Source: JBDSSS01 sp963764195 (GTDB lineage: Bacteria; Actinomycetota; Actinomycetes; Actinomycetales; Dermatophilaceae). From it: DNA of 64,000 nucleotides. The position numbers and the translations under genes are program-made. Under the pieces are notes generated by a model. That model had not been told where the DNA came from. It was given only the letters and a program-made list of their open reading frames with translations, and did no database searches. This document shows, piece by piece, positions 48,341 through 58,932 of this stretch (positions within the stretch are counted from its first letter, which is position 1; each line of letters opens with the position of its first letter). The DNA lies in assembly GCA_963764195.1 (NCBI GenBank), contig CAVXRG010000003.1:434001-498000 (forward strand), in the 5' to 3' direction.

Positions 48341-49371
48341 GCCGCGCCTTCGCCGTCGTCGGCCCCGACCGGCACGGCGTCGTCACCCACGCCCTCGCCC
48401 TGGCCGGCGCGTCGCCCGACCTGCGTGAGCACCTCGTGCGTGTTCCGGCCGGCCCCCTCGGGGCCGCACCGGCCGGCCTCGTCGACCGCCTCGCCGAGCA
48501 CGACGCGGTGCTGCTCAACGTCACCGACCGCATCTTCGGGTCGTCCCCGGCCGAGGCGGCCGACGTCCTCACCGAGCTGGCGGGTCGCACCCGCCTCGCA
48601 GTCAGCCTGCACGACCTCCCGCAACCGGGGGAGGGCCAGGAGCGATACGAACGGCGCCGAGCGGCATACGGCCGGATCGCTTGCAGCGCAGATGTGCTCG
48701 TCGTCGCGAGCGAGCACGAGCGGGAGCTGCTCCTGCGATGCGTCAGCGACGCCGACCGCCCGTCGGTGGCCCGTCGGGTGCGCGTCCTGCCCCTCCCGGT
48801 CGGGCCCCGCCACGACGCCGTCGCACCCCCGACTCCGGTCCCGGGCCGCGTCACCGACCTCGGCGTCCTCGGCTTCCTCTACCCGGGCAAGGGCCTGGAG
48901 GAGGTCGTCGACGCGGCCGCGATCCTGCGGGCCCACGGCCACGAGGTCGCGGTGACGAACTACGGCGGGGTGGCCGACGGCCACGACGACGTCGTCGCGC
49001 GGCTCGAGGAGCGCGCTGCACGGGTCGGGGTGCCCTTCCGCGTGACCGGGTACCTCGGCGACGCCGAGCTCGCGGCGGCGCTGCGCGGCACGCACGTCCC
49101 CGTGGCAGCGCACCGGCACGTGTCGGCGTCTGGGTCGATCAACTCGTGGCTCACGGCGGGGCGGCGACCCGTCGCGGTGCGGGGGCCCTACGTCACCGAG
49201 CTGAGCCGGCGGATGCCGGGCTCGGTCGTCGTGGCCGACGACCTCGTCGAGAGCCTCTCCGCCGCGCTGCAGACCCCCGGGAGCACCTGGCTCGACGCGT
49301 CGGTCGTCCTCGGCCCGACGGCGCCCGACAGTGCCGCCGAGCACCTGCGCCTCCTCCAGGCGACGGCGTGA
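48337..49371 (+). CDS. Family 4-like glycosyltransferase
   Basis: 344 aa. GT-B enzyme: AVVGPDRHGVVTHALALA at the N-terminus, RLAVSLHDLPQPGEG, then a second half with VTDLGVLGFLYPGKGLEEVVDAAAIL (GxxxxxKG phosphate-site block) and VPVAAHRHVSASGSINSWLTAGRRPVAV, the nucleotide-sugar site of GT4 enzymes (cited in part). Start and stop overlap the neighbours by four bases each. Specificity is unknown. Confidence 0.84.
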   Translation: MSRAFAVVGPDRHGVVTHALALAGASPDLREHLVRVPAGPLGAAPAGLVDRLAEHDAVLLNVTDRIFGSSPAEAADVLTELAGRTRLAVSLHDLPQPGEGQERYERRRAAYGRIACSADVLVVASEHERELLLRCVSDADRPSVARRVRVLPLPVGPRHDAVAPPTPVPGRVTDLGVLGFLYPGKGLEEVVDAAAILRAHGHEVAVTNYGGVADGHDDVVARLEERAARVGVPFRVTGYLGDAELAAALRGTHVPVAAHRHVSASGSINSWLTAGRRPVAVRGPYVTELSRRMPGSVVVADDLVESLSAALQTPGSTWLDASVVLGPTAPDSAAEHLRLLQATA

Positions 49372-50603
49372 GCCGCGACGACGGTGCCCCGCTGGTGTCG
49401 GTGGTCGTCCCCTACTACGAACGCCCCGACCAGCTGGCCCGGCTCCTCGCCGGCCTCGACGTGCAGACGCTCGCGGCGACGGACTTCGAGGTGGTCGTCG
49501 CCGACGACGGTTCGACGCGGCCGCCGACGGTGGACGACCGGGCGTATGCCGTCACCGTCGTCACGCAGGCCGACGCGGGTTTCCGCGCCGCGGCCGCCCG
49601 CAACCTCGGGGCCCGGACCGCCCGCGGGTCGGTGCTCGTCTTCCTCGACCAGGACTGCGTCCCGGAGCCGGACTACCTCGAGAAGGTGGCGTCGCTGACG
49701 GACGGCGACTGGGACCTCACGCTGGGGCGCCGGCGGCACGCCGAGCTGGATGGCTGGGGGCCCGCAGCCGTCCGGGCGTGGCTGACGGGCGACGGGCCCG
49801 TGCCGGTGGAGCTCGACGAGCCGCAGTGGCTGCTCGACGGCTATGCGCGCACCCTCGACCTGACCCGCCCCGACGCGCGCAGCTACCAGCTCGTCATCAG
49901 CGCGGTGCTGTCGGTGAGCCGCGCGCTCCACGAGCGGCTGGGCGGGTTCGAGGAGTCCTTCTCCTCCTACGGGGGGGAGGACTGGGACTACGGGCACCGG
50001 GCGCTGGTCGCGGGGGCGGAGCTGCGCCACCTCGTCGACGCGGTCGTCTGGCACGACGGGCCGGACCTGCCCGGTCGCGGCGACTGGATCAGGGCCAAGA
50101 ACGCCGAGACCCTCACGCTCGCAGCGCTCGTCCCCGACCGGGACGTCCGCGGCGACCACCTCGTCTGGGCGGTGCCGGACGTCGTCATCCACCTCGACGC
50201 GGCCGGCGCAGACCCGGCGTCCGTCGTCGCGAGCATCGAGTCCCTGCTCGCCGGGAGCGACGCACACGTCTGGCTCGAGGGCGCCCCGGCGCTGCCGCTC
50301 GAGGACCCGCGGGTGCACCACGGCGCGCCGCCGCAGCGCGTCCTCGACCGGGCGCGCTGGAGCGTCCGCTCCGTCCCGGTGCTGCTCCACGGGACCACCA
50401 CCCGGGCACTGACCGAGCTGGCGCCCGTCACCGGCGACGGGATCACCGTCGTGTCCCGGCGCGACGAGAACCTCGCCTCGCGAGGGCGCGCGGTGCCGCG
50501 GGCGCGACCGCTGGCCGAGCTCGGCGGGGACGGTGCGCGGGTCGAGCGCATCGTGTCGCCGCCCGTGCTCGAGCGGCTCTGGCAGGGCCGACCCCGCCGG
50601 TGA
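49368..50603 (+). CDS. Family 2 glycosyltransferase, last gene of the glycan operon
   Basis: 411 aa. The GT-A domain occupies the first 260 residues: VSVVVPYYERPDQLARLL, DFEVVVADDGSTRPPTV, AAAARNLGARTARGSVLVFLDQDCV with the metal-binding Asp pair, and LGGFEESFSSYGGEDWDYGHRALVAG, again with GGED. About 150 C-terminal residues (from HLVWAVPDVVIHLDAAG) form an extra domain with no family recognised, perhaps for acceptor or partner binding. GTG start overlaps the previous stop. Confidence 0.86.
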   Translation: MSRDDGAPLVSVVVPYYERPDQLARLLAGLDVQTLAATDFEVVVADDGSTRPPTVDDRAYAVTVVTQADAGFRAAAARNLGARTARGSVLVFLDQDCVPEPDYLEKVASLTDGDWDLTLGRRRHAELDGWGPAAVRAWLTGDGPVPVELDEPQWLLDGYARTLDLTRPDARSYQLVISAVLSVSRALHERLGGFEESFSSYGGEDWDYGHRALVAGAELRHLVDAVVWHDGPDLPGRGDWIRAKNAETLTLAALVPDRDVRGDHLVWAVPDVVIHLDAAGADPASVVASIESLLAGSDAHVWLEGAPALPLEDPRVHHGAPPQRVLDRARWSVRSVPVLLHGTTTRALTELAPVTGDGITVVSRRDENLASRGRAVPRARPLAELGGDGARVERIVSPPVLERLWQGRPRR

Positions 50604-50678
50604 GCCCGATGCCGTCCGTTGCCCGACACGGGCGGGTCCGGTTTGGGTGAAGGCACGGCGACACGAAAGGATCGGGGC

Positions 50679-52394
50679 GTGGCAGGTGAAGCAGCGGACC
50701 CGAACTCCGCGCTCCTCAGGAGCGTCGAGGGCCTCCGCTCTGCCGTCGCCGACGCGCGCCTGCCCATCGACCTGGCGGGCGCGGAGCAGTCACGGCTGAC
50801 CCGCACGCGGCTGCTGGCCCAGCTCGACGACTACGTCATCCCGCGGCTCACCTCGCTCGAGGCCCCCCTCCTCGCCGTCGTCGGTGGCTCGACGGGTGCG
50901 GGCAAGTCGACCCTCGTCAACTCCGTCGTCGGCTCCGAGGTGTCCCTGCCCGGCATCCTGCGCCCGACGACGCGCTCACCCGTGCTCGTCCACCACCCCG
51001 ACGACGTCGCCTGGTTCGCCGGCCAGCGCGTCCTGCCGGGACTGGCCCGGATCACCGGTCGGCCCTCGGACCGCGACGGCGACGGCCACGGCGCGGTGCG
51101 GCTCGTGTCGACGGATGCGATCTCACCCGGGCTCGCCCTCATCGACGCGCCCGACATCGACAGCGTCGTCTCGGCGAACCGCGACCTCGCCGCGCAGCTG
51201 CTGGCCGCGGCGGACCTCTGGATCTTCGTGACGACGGCCGCCCGCTATGCCGACGCGGTCCCGTGGGAGCTGCTCCGGGGCGCTGCCGAGCGGGGCACCG
51301 CCGTCGCGGTGGTGCTCGACCGGGTGCCCCCCGAGGCGGTCGACGACATCCGCACGCACCTCGCCGGCATGCTCCGGGAGCAGGGGCTGGGGCAGGCACC
51401 GATCTTCGCCATCCCCGAGTCACCCCTCGAGGACGGTCTGCTCCCCGCCGGCCGCACCGACCGGCTGCGTGCCTGGCTCGGGGCGCTCGCAGGCGATGCG
51501 CAGGCCCGGGCCGACGTCGTGCGGCAGACCCTCGACGGGGCGCTCGCCTCGCTCGGCGGCCGCGCCACGTCGCTCGCCGACCACTCCGAGGAGCAGACCG
51601 AGGCGGCCGAGATCCTCCTCGAGGCCGCGCGCACGACCTACGTCGAGGCGCTCGACCGCGTCGAGGAGGGGATGCGCGACGGCACCCTGCTGCGCGGCGA
51701 GGTCCTCGCCCGGTGGCAGGAGTTCGTCGGCACGGGGGAGTTCTTCCGGCAGGTCGAGTCGACCGTCTCGCGCCTCCGCGACCGCTTCACGGCGTTCCTC
51801 CGGGGCGAGCCGGCCAAGGCCGACGACCTCGGGGAGGCCCTCCAGACGGGGGTCGAGTCGCTCATCGCCAACCACGCCGAGCTCGCCGCGGGCACGACGA
51901 GCCGCGAGTGGCGCCGCCTCCCCGGCGGCGACCAGCTCCTCGTCGCCGATCCCGCCCTCACCCGCTCGTCGGACGGCGCCGACGAGCGCATCCAGCGGCT
52001 CGTCCGCGACTGGCAGGGCGACATCCTCGAGATGGTCCGCGAGGAGGGGCGCGACCGCCGCACGACGGCGCGGATCATGGCCTACGGCGTCAACGGCCTC
52101 GGCGTCGTGCTCATGCTCGTCACCTTCGCCAGCACCGCCGGGGTCACCGGCGCCGAGGTCGGCATCGCCGGCGGCACCGCCGTCGTCGGGCAGAAGCTCC
52201 TCGAGGCCGTCTTCGGTGACCAGGCGGTCCGTGCCCTCGCGACGAAGGCGCGTCAGCGCCTCGTCGACCGCGTCACCGAGCTGTATGCCGCAGAGCAGTC
52301 CCGCTTCGAAGGAGCCGTCGAGTCCGTGCAGGTCCCGCCCACCCAGGCCGACTCCCTGAGAGCGGCCGCGGCCGCGGTGGGGCGGACCCGATGA
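50679..52394 (+). CDS. Dynamin-like GTPase, first of a pair
   Basis: 571 aa. P-loop GGSTGAGKSTLVNSVVG near residue 70, switch/G2 region LRPTTRSPVLV and G3 LIDAPDIDSVV mark a dynamin/Era-type GTPase. Residues about 290-430 are helical (YVEALDRVEEGMRDGTLL), and a hydrophobic stretch at about 470-520 (NGLGVVLMLVTFASTAGVTGAEVGIAGGTAVV) could enter the membrane. GTG at 50679 follows GAAAGGA by seven bases. Its stop overlaps the next ATG, and the partner is also a GTPase. Membrane remodelling, division or stress protection, as for DynA/DynB of Streptomyces, is inferred. Confidence 0.85.
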   Translation: MAGEAADPNSALLRSVEGLRSAVADARLPIDLAGAEQSRLTRTRLLAQLDDYVIPRLTSLEAPLLAVVGGSTGAGKSTLVNSVVGSEVSLPGILRPTTRSPVLVHHPDDVAWFAGQRVLPGLARITGRPSDRDGDGHGAVRLVSTDAISPGLALIDAPDIDSVVSANRDLAAQLLAAADLWIFVTTAARYADAVPWELLRGAAERGTAVAVVLDRVPPEAVDDIRTHLAGMLREQGLGQAPIFAIPESPLEDGLLPAGRTDRLRAWLGALAGDAQARADVVRQTLDGALASLGGRATSLADHSEEQTEAAEILLEAARTTYVEALDRVEEGMRDGTLLRGEVLARWQEFVGTGEFFRQVESTVSRLRDRFTAFLRGEPAKADDLGEALQTGVESLIANHAELAAGTTSREWRRLPGGDQLLVADPALTRSSDGADERIQRLVRDWQGDILEMVREEGRDRRTTARIMAYGVNGLGVVLMLVTFASTAGVTGAEVGIAGGTAVVGQKLLEAVFGDQAVRALATKARQRLVDRVTELYAAEQSRFEGAVESVQVPPTQADSLRAAAAAVGRTR

Positions 52395-54076
52395 GCCCGA
52401 TCCGTCCGGGGAGCAGGAGGATCCACCGCGTCAGCGCGGCTGACGTGGCCGCGCGCACCGCGGCGCTGTCGATGGCGCTCGTCTCCGGCTCCGGCGAGCT
52501 CGACCCGACGCAGGTCGGCCGGGCCCGCCGGGTCGTCGACAAGACCCACGAGCGCGGCGCGATCCCCGGCGACCACACGGTCGTCGCCCTCGCCGGAGCC
52601 ACGGGCAGCGGCAAGTCCTCGCTCTTCAACGCCCTCGTCGGGGCCGAGGTCGCCACGATCGGCGCTCGTCGGCCCACGACCTCGAGGCCCTCGGCCGCGG
52701 TGTGGGGTGATGCCGACGCGTCCGAGCTGCTCGACTGGCTCGGGGTGCCGACCCGACACGTCGTGGGTGAAGTGGGTGGCACGACGGACGGCCCGGGGCT
52801 CGGGTCGCTGGACGGGCTCGTACTGCTCGACCTGCCCGACTTCGACTCCCGGGAGGTCGCTCACCGCCGGGAGGCCGAGCGCGTCCTCGAGCTCGTCGAC
52901 GTCTTCGTCTGGGTGACCGACCCGCAGAAGTACGCCGACGCGCGGCTGCACGACGAGTTCGTCGCACTGTTGTCGCACCATGACGCGGTGACGCTGGCCG
53001 TGCTCAACCAGGCCGACCTGCTCGCCCCCGACTCGGCCGCGGCGGTCTCGAGCGACCTCGCCCGGCTGCTCGCCGCCGACGGGGTCGCCGGAGCCGCGGT
53101 CCTGCGCACCTCTTCGGTCACCGGTGACGGCATACCGGAGCTCTCGCAGCGGCTGGCCACCATCGTCGCCGGGCAGGCGGCCTCCCGACAGCGGCTCAAC
53201 GCCGACGTGGTCGGCGCGGCCACGAGCCTGCGTCAGGGTGTGGCCGACGGCGAACGCGACGTCGCCGCACTGCCCCGTCGAGAGCTCGACGGCGCCCTGG
53301 CCCGCGCTGCCGGTGTCCCGATCGTCCTCGACGCGGTGGCGCGGGACTACCGGCGGGAGGCCTTCGCCCACACCGGCTGGCTCTTCGCCCGGTGGACCCG
53401 CGGTTTCGCCGCCGACCCGTTGCGCCGGCTGCGCCTCGACCGCACCGGCGGGCGACCTGCGATCCAGGTCGACATCGACAGCGCGGACGTGCGGGCCGTG
53501 CTCGGCCGCTCGAGCATCCCCGCGGCCTCCGGCGTCGCCGCCTCCGCCGTCGACCGGGCGACCCGCTCCTTCGTCCGCGATGCGGCGCAGGGCCTTCCGC
53601 CGCGGTGGGCGCAGGCCGTCGAGGGGGCCGTCGACGGGGGAGACCACGGGTCGCTCGCGGACGCGCTCGACCGTGCCGTCGTCAGCACCTCGTTGCGGGC
53701 TCGACGGCCCGCCTGGTGGCTCGTCGTCAACGTCGTGCAGTGGGTGCTCGGGCTCGTCGCCCTCGGAGGGCTCGCCTGGCTCGCGGTGCTCGTCGTGCTG
53801 GGCTGGCTGCAGCTGCCCACGCCGGACACCCCGACGGTCGGGATCCTCCCCGTCCCGACGGTCATGTTCGTCCTCGGGGTGGTCCTCGGCCTCGGGCTCG
53901 GTGCCCTGTCCCGGTGGTGGGCCCGCGTCGGGGCCCGGCACCGACGCGCCGTCATCGCGAAGCGGCTCACGGCTTCGGTGGCCGTCGTCGGTGACGAACG
54001 GGTCGCCGCCCCGATCGCCGAGGTGCTCGGACGCCACCGGGCCACCCGCGAGCACCTCGCGGGCGCCGGCGCCTGA
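52391..54076 (+). CDS. Dynamin-like/YfjP-type GTPase, second of the pair
   Basis: 561 aa. G1 LAGATGSGKSSLFNALVG near residue 70, G2 RRPTTSRPSAAV, G3 LLDLPDFDS, and a clear G4 VLNQADLL. The C-terminal third has two membrane segments (about 435-475, WLVVNVVQWVLGLVALGGL, and about 495-520, PTVMFVLGVVLGLGLGAL), giving a hairpin anchor. ATG overlaps the stop of the first GTPase, so equal synthesis and a heteromeric complex are likely. It ends about 150 bases before the SSB paralogue. Confidence 0.87.
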   Translation: MSPIRPGSRRIHRVSAADVAARTAALSMALVSGSGELDPTQVGRARRVVDKTHERGAIPGDHTVVALAGATGSGKSSLFNALVGAEVATIGARRPTTSRPSAAVWGDADASELLDWLGVPTRHVVGEVGGTTDGPGLGSLDGLVLLDLPDFDSREVAHRREAERVLELVDVFVWVTDPQKYADARLHDEFVALLSHHDAVTLAVLNQADLLAPDSAAAVSSDLARLLAADGVAGAAVLRTSSVTGDGIPELSQRLATIVAGQAASRQRLNADVVGAATSLRQGVADGERDVAALPRRELDGALARAAGVPIVLDAVARDYRREAFAHTGWLFARWTRGFAADPLRRLRLDRTGGRPAIQVDIDSADVRAVLGRSSIPAASGVAASAVDRATRSFVRDAAQGLPPRWAQAVEGAVDGGDHGSLADALDRAVVSTSLRARRPAWWLVVNVVQWVLGLVALGGLAWLAVLVVLGWLQLPTPDTPTVGILPVPTVMFVLGVVLGLGLGALSRWWARVGARHRRAVIAKRLTASVAVVGDERVAAPIAEVLGRHRATREHLAGAGA

Positions 54077-54222
54077 CGGCCGCCGTCCACAACCCCGAGC
54101 CCGCCCGCGCGTCGTCCACAGGGGCGGCTGCGGACTCTGGTCGCACCCCGCCCGGCGCCGCAGGCTGGTGGTCCGGAGGCGGCCTCCTGCCGCCCCAGGC
54201 CAGCAGCGAGGGAGCAGGGAAC

Positions 54223-54828
54223 ATGAACGAGATCCGCATGATCGTGCACGGCAACGTCGTCAGTGAGCCGGTCCAGCGCACCACCCGCACCGGAGGGGTC
54301 TTCGTGACCTTCTCGGTGGCATCGACCCCGCGTCGCCGGACGGCCGACGGCAGGTTCGTCGACCGCGAGACGACCTTCGTCGACGTCATCTGCTTCGACT
54401 CCCTCGCGGCCAACGCGGCGTTCTCGCTGCACAAGGGCCAGCCGGTCACCGTCGAGGGCGATTTCTCCTTGCGTCGCTGGGTCAAGGCCGACGGCCACGA
54501 GCGCGAGTCCCCCCAGGTCGAGGCGTCGCACATCGGTCACGACCTGCGGAGGGGCCGGGCCTCCTTCGAGCGCGTGAGCAGGGCCGCCGCCCTCGGGCTG
54601 GACCGCAGCTCGGAGCCCGAGGTGCTCGAGGCTGTCGCGGCGATGCACGACTCAGAGGACTCACGGCCGTCCTGGGTCGACGCCAACGGCGAGGTCGACG
54701 AGGACTACCCCGGGGAGGAGTCCACGACCGGGTCGGGGCCGTCGGGGCCGTCTGTGCCGGCCGGGCCGTCCGGGCTCGGCGACCCGGAGACCGACCCCTA
54801 CCGGGTGGCCGACGAGCCGGCCGCCTGA
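54223..54828 (+). CDS. ssb: Single-stranded DNA-binding protein paralogue
   Basis: 201 aa. Residues about 1-110 are the OB-fold (IRMIVHGNVVSEPVQ, FVTFSVASTPRRRTADG, ETTFVDVICFDSLAANAAFSLHKGQPVTVEG in part). The remainder is helical, then a Gly/Ser/Pro-rich linker. The C-terminus ends in DEPAA and lacks the acidic DDDIPF-type tip through which main SSBs recruit partners. It is therefore probably a secondary SSB, as found in Actinobacteria for sporulation, competence or stress. It stands apart from rpsF/rplI, where the main ssb usually lies. Confidence 0.85.
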   Translation: MNEIRMIVHGNVVSEPVQRTTRTGGVFVTFSVASTPRRRTADGRFVDRETTFVDVICFDSLAANAAFSLHKGQPVTVEGDFSLRRWVKADGHERESPQVEASHIGHDLRRGRASFERVSRAAALGLDRSSEPEVLEAVAAMHDSEDSRPSWVDANGEVDEDYPGEESTTGSGPSGPSVPAGPSGLGDPETDPYRVADEPAA

Positions 54829-54887
54829 CGGACGCCACTCGCGGTCGGGTCGCTCCGGCCGATTCGGTGCGGTGCGGTCCGCCCCGA

Positions 54888-54893
54888 TAGCCT
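54888..54893 (+). promoter_or_regulatory. -10 box of a leaderless promoter (TAGCCT) for ettA
   Basis: TAGCCT followed by six bases and the ATG at 54900. Confidence 0.6.
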
Positions 54894-54899
54894 CGGGGC

Positions 54900-56582
<1,683 letters not shown>

Positions 56583-56607
56583 CCCCCTCCGCCCTGCGCG
56601 TTGGGAA

Positions 56608-56726
56608 GAAAGTGCCCACTCGACCCTCCCCTCGAGTGGGCACTTTCGTCCCCTCGAGTGGGCACTTTCGTCCCCTCGAGTGGGCACTTTCGTCCGCACC
56701 GGGGCGGGTGAAAGTGCCCACTCGAC
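56608..56726. repeat. Dispersed repeat, copy 3: five AGTGGGCACT-type units
   Basis: One reverse unit GAAAGTGCCCACTCGAC (56608-56624), three perfect 22-bp tandem forward units beginning CTCGAGTGGGCACTTTC at 56631, 56653 and 56675, and one reverse unit at 56710-56726. Forward and reverse units can pair into long hairpins. It fills the gap between the ends of ettA and the convergent MocR gene. Confidence 0.88.
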
Positions 56727-56734
56727 GTGGGGTG

Positions 56735-58168
56735 TCAGGCGATGAGGGGGGTCTCGGCCGGTGCCGCCGCCGGGTGACCGAGGGCCCGCTGCCAGGCCAC
56801 CTCGAGGCGGCGACCGACCTCGTCAGCCTCGTCGGGGGCGACGCAGAACGGGACGCGGACGAAGCGGCCCATCCCGCCGTCGGCGCCGAACTGCCCGCCC
56901 CGGGCGAGCCGGACCCCGGCCCCCTCGGCGGCCCGGGCCAGCTCGTCCCCGCGGTCGAGGGGGAGCTCGCACCACAGGTTGAGCCCGCCGGGGGGCACGG
57001 TGAAGGACCAGTCGGGGACGTGTCGGCGCAGCGCCACGGCGAGCGCGTCCCGGCGCCGGCGCGCCTCGTCCCGGCGCTCGTCGAGCAGGCTCGCCCCCTG
57101 GCCGAGCAGGTCCGCGAGGACGAGCTGCTCGAGCACCGCGGTGCCGAGGTCGAGGCTGTGCCGTGCCTCGACGACGTCGGCCACCCGGGCCATCGGCGCC
57201 CGCACCCAGCCGACGCGCAGCCCGCCCCACCACGCCTTGGCCGCGCTGCCGAGGGTCACCGCGTCGGACGACGACGTCGCGAAGGGGGCGGGCGCCGTCG
57301 CGTCGAGGCCGAGCTCGACGAAGGTCTCGTCGACGACGGCCCGCGTGCCCGTCCGGTGCAGGACACCTGCCATCTCGGCGCGGACGTCAGCGGGCATGAG
57401 CAGGCCGGTGGGGTTCTGGAAGTCGGGGATCAGGTAGGCCAGACGGGCTCCGCCACGCCGCAGCGCGACCTCGAAGGACTCGGGGTCCCAGCCCGTCGGG
57501 GTGAGCGGCACGGGCACGACCCGGTAGGCCGCGCGTCGGGCTCCCACCAGCGCGTTCGGGTAGGTGGGGCTCTCCACCGCGATGCGGTCGCCGGTCTCGA
57601 GCAGGGCCCTCAGCACGCTGGAGAGGGCGGCGTGGGCCCCCGACGTCACGACGACCTGGTCCGGATCGGTGGGCAGGCCGCGCCCGTCGAACCACCGGGC
57701 CAGGGCCTCCCGCGCCTCGGGCACCCCGTGCGGGTGGTAGCCGGGCGTCGCCAGGTGGCGGGGCAGCTCGTGCAGCGCGCGCTCGTAGGCGGCGGTGATC
57801 CCGGCAGCCGCGGGGAGGGCGGCATACGTCAGGTCGATGACGTCCGGGGGCAGGGGACTCGGGATGAGCCCGGCGTTCGAGAGCGGGATCGCGCCGGAGC
57901 GGGCCGGGAGCGCGACGACGCTGCCCGACCCACGGCGGGTCAGGACGTAGCCCTCGTCGCGGAGCGCGTCGAGGGCGGCGCCGACCGTCGTCCGGCTGAG
58001 GCCGAGCTCGGTCGTCAGGGCACGCTCGCTCGGCAACCGGGTCCCGACGAGCAACCGACCGTCGCAGACAAGGCGGCGGACGGCGTCGGCGAGACCGCGG
58101 TAGGCAGGTCGGGGCAGCGGTGTCGGGCCGAGGAGGCCGCCGAGCGAGCGGGCGGACACGGTGCGCAT
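56735..58168 (-). CDS. MocR-type regulator (GntR HTH plus aminotransferase-like domain)
   Basis: 477 aa. Residues about 18-85 are a GntR winged helix (RGLADAVRRLVCDGRLLVGTRLPSERALTTELGLSRTTV in part); residues about 120-460 are a fold-type I PLP domain with NPTGL, DETFVELG and the PLP Lys in SAAKAWWGGLRVGW. PLP or a PLP-bound amine is the expected signal. ATG at 58168. It is divergent from a YczE-type membrane protein, a pairing known from Bacillus YcxD/YczE and common in Actinobacteria; the dyad GATTGG-N15-CCAATC between them is a candidate site. Confidence 0.92.
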   Translation of the reverse strand: MRTVSARSLGGLLGPTPLPRPAYRGLADAVRRLVCDGRLLVGTRLPSERALTTELGLSRTTVGAALDALRDEGYVLTRRGSGSVVALPARSGAIPLSNAGLIPSPLPPDVIDLTYAALPAAAGITAAYERALHELPRHLATPGYHPHGVPEAREALARWFDGRGLPTDPDQVVVTSGAHAALSSVLRALLETGDRIAVESPTYPNALVGARRAAYRVVPVPLTPTGWDPESFEVALRRGGARLAYLIPDFQNPTGLLMPADVRAEMAGVLHRTGTRAVVDETFVELGLDATAPAPFATSSSDAVTLGSAAKAWWGGLRVGWVRAPMARVADVVEARHSLDLGTAVLEQLVLADLLGQGASLLDERRDEARRRRDALAVALRRHVPDWSFTVPPGGLNLWCELPLDRGDELARAAEGAGVRLARGGQFGADGGMGRFVRVPFCVAPDEADEVGRRLEVAWQRALGHPAAAPAETPLIA

Positions 58169-58184
58169 GAGTCCACCCTCGCAC

Positions 58185-58211
58185 GATTGGTCATGGAAAC
58201 AAGGGCCAATC
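58185..58211. promoter_or_regulatory. Dyad between the MocR and YczE genes
   Basis: GATTGG (58185-58190) and CCAATC (58206-58211) form an inverted repeat across 15 bases. It ends six bases before the CATGCT box of the YczE gene, so a bound regulator would control both directions. Confidence 0.45.
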
Positions 58212-58216
58212 CCCAC

Positions 58217-58222
58217 CATGCT
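58217..58222 (+). promoter_or_regulatory. Weak -10 box (CATGCT) of the YczE gene
   Basis: CATGCT with six bases to the ATG at 58229; the same hexamer stands at the same distance before the TetR gene. It departs from TANNNT at the first base. Confidence 0.35.
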
Positions 58223-58228
58223 GGACCC

Positions 58229-58912
58229 ATGCGCCGCCACGTCCCCCTCCTCGCCCTGACCACCCGCGAGCAGCTGCGCGCCGGGCGGATGCCGCTCCGG
58301 CTGACTCGGCTGCTCGTCGGGCTCGTCCTCTACGGCGGGTCGATGGCGATGATGATCCGCAGCACCCTCGGCCTCGACCCTTGGGACGTCTTCCACGCGG
58401 GAATCGCCACCCACGTGCCGCTCACCTTCGGTCAGGTGACGATCATCGTCGGGGTGCTCGTGCTGCTGCTGTGGCTGCCGCTGCGCCAGTGGCCCGGGCT
58501 CGGGACGGTGGCCAACGTCGTCCTCATCGGGCTCGCCGCGGACGCGGCCCTTGCGCTCATCCCCGCGCCGGAGGCGCTCGCGGCCCGGGTGCCACTGCTC
58601 CTGCTCGGCATCGTCCTCAACGGCGTCGCCGGTGGCCTCTACATTGGCAGCCAGCTCGGGCCGGGCCCCCGGGACGGGCTGATGACGGGCTTCGCGCGGC
58701 GCACCGGCCTCAGCATCCGCCTCGTGCGCACGTCGATCGAGGTGCTCGTCCTCGCGGTCGGGTGGCTCCTCGGTGGGCCCGTCGGCCTCGGGACGGTGCT
58801 CTATGCCGTGTCGATCGGCCCGCTCGTCCAGTTCTTCCTGCCCCGCCTCACCGTCGAGCTGACCCCGCCGGTCCACAACCGTCCGGAGTGGGAGCCCTCG
58901 ACAATCACCTGA
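58229..58912 (+). CDS. YczE/YyaS/YitT-family membrane protein
   Basis: 227 aa with five hydrophobic segments. The opening LVGLVLYGGSMAMMIRSTLGLDPWDVFHAGIA, with its GLDPWDV motif, and the central GGLYIGSQLGPGPRDGLMTG (cited in part) are typical of YczE-like proteins. Function is unproven; the steady pairing with a MocR regulator suggests transport of, or response to, a PLP-related compound. ATG at 58229 fits the CATGCT box, though an in-frame ATG at 58193 is possible. Confidence 0.85.
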   Translation: MRRHVPLLALTTREQLRAGRMPLRLTRLLVGLVLYGGSMAMMIRSTLGLDPWDVFHAGIATHVPLTFGQVTIIVGVLVLLLWLPLRQWPGLGTVANVVLIGLAADAALALIPAPEALAARVPLLLLGIVLNGVAGGLYIGSQLGPGPRDGLMTGFARRTGLSIRLVRTSIEVLVLAVGWLLGGPVGLGTVLYAVSIGPLVQFFLPRLTVELTPPVHNRPEWEPSTIT

Positions 58913-58932
58913 CGCGGGCCGATGATCGAGCC

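Noticed and set aside
54085..54120. Two GTCCACA sequences before ssb considered as DnaA boxes
   Set aside because: Both lack the leading TT of TTGTCCACA and no origin genes are nearby.
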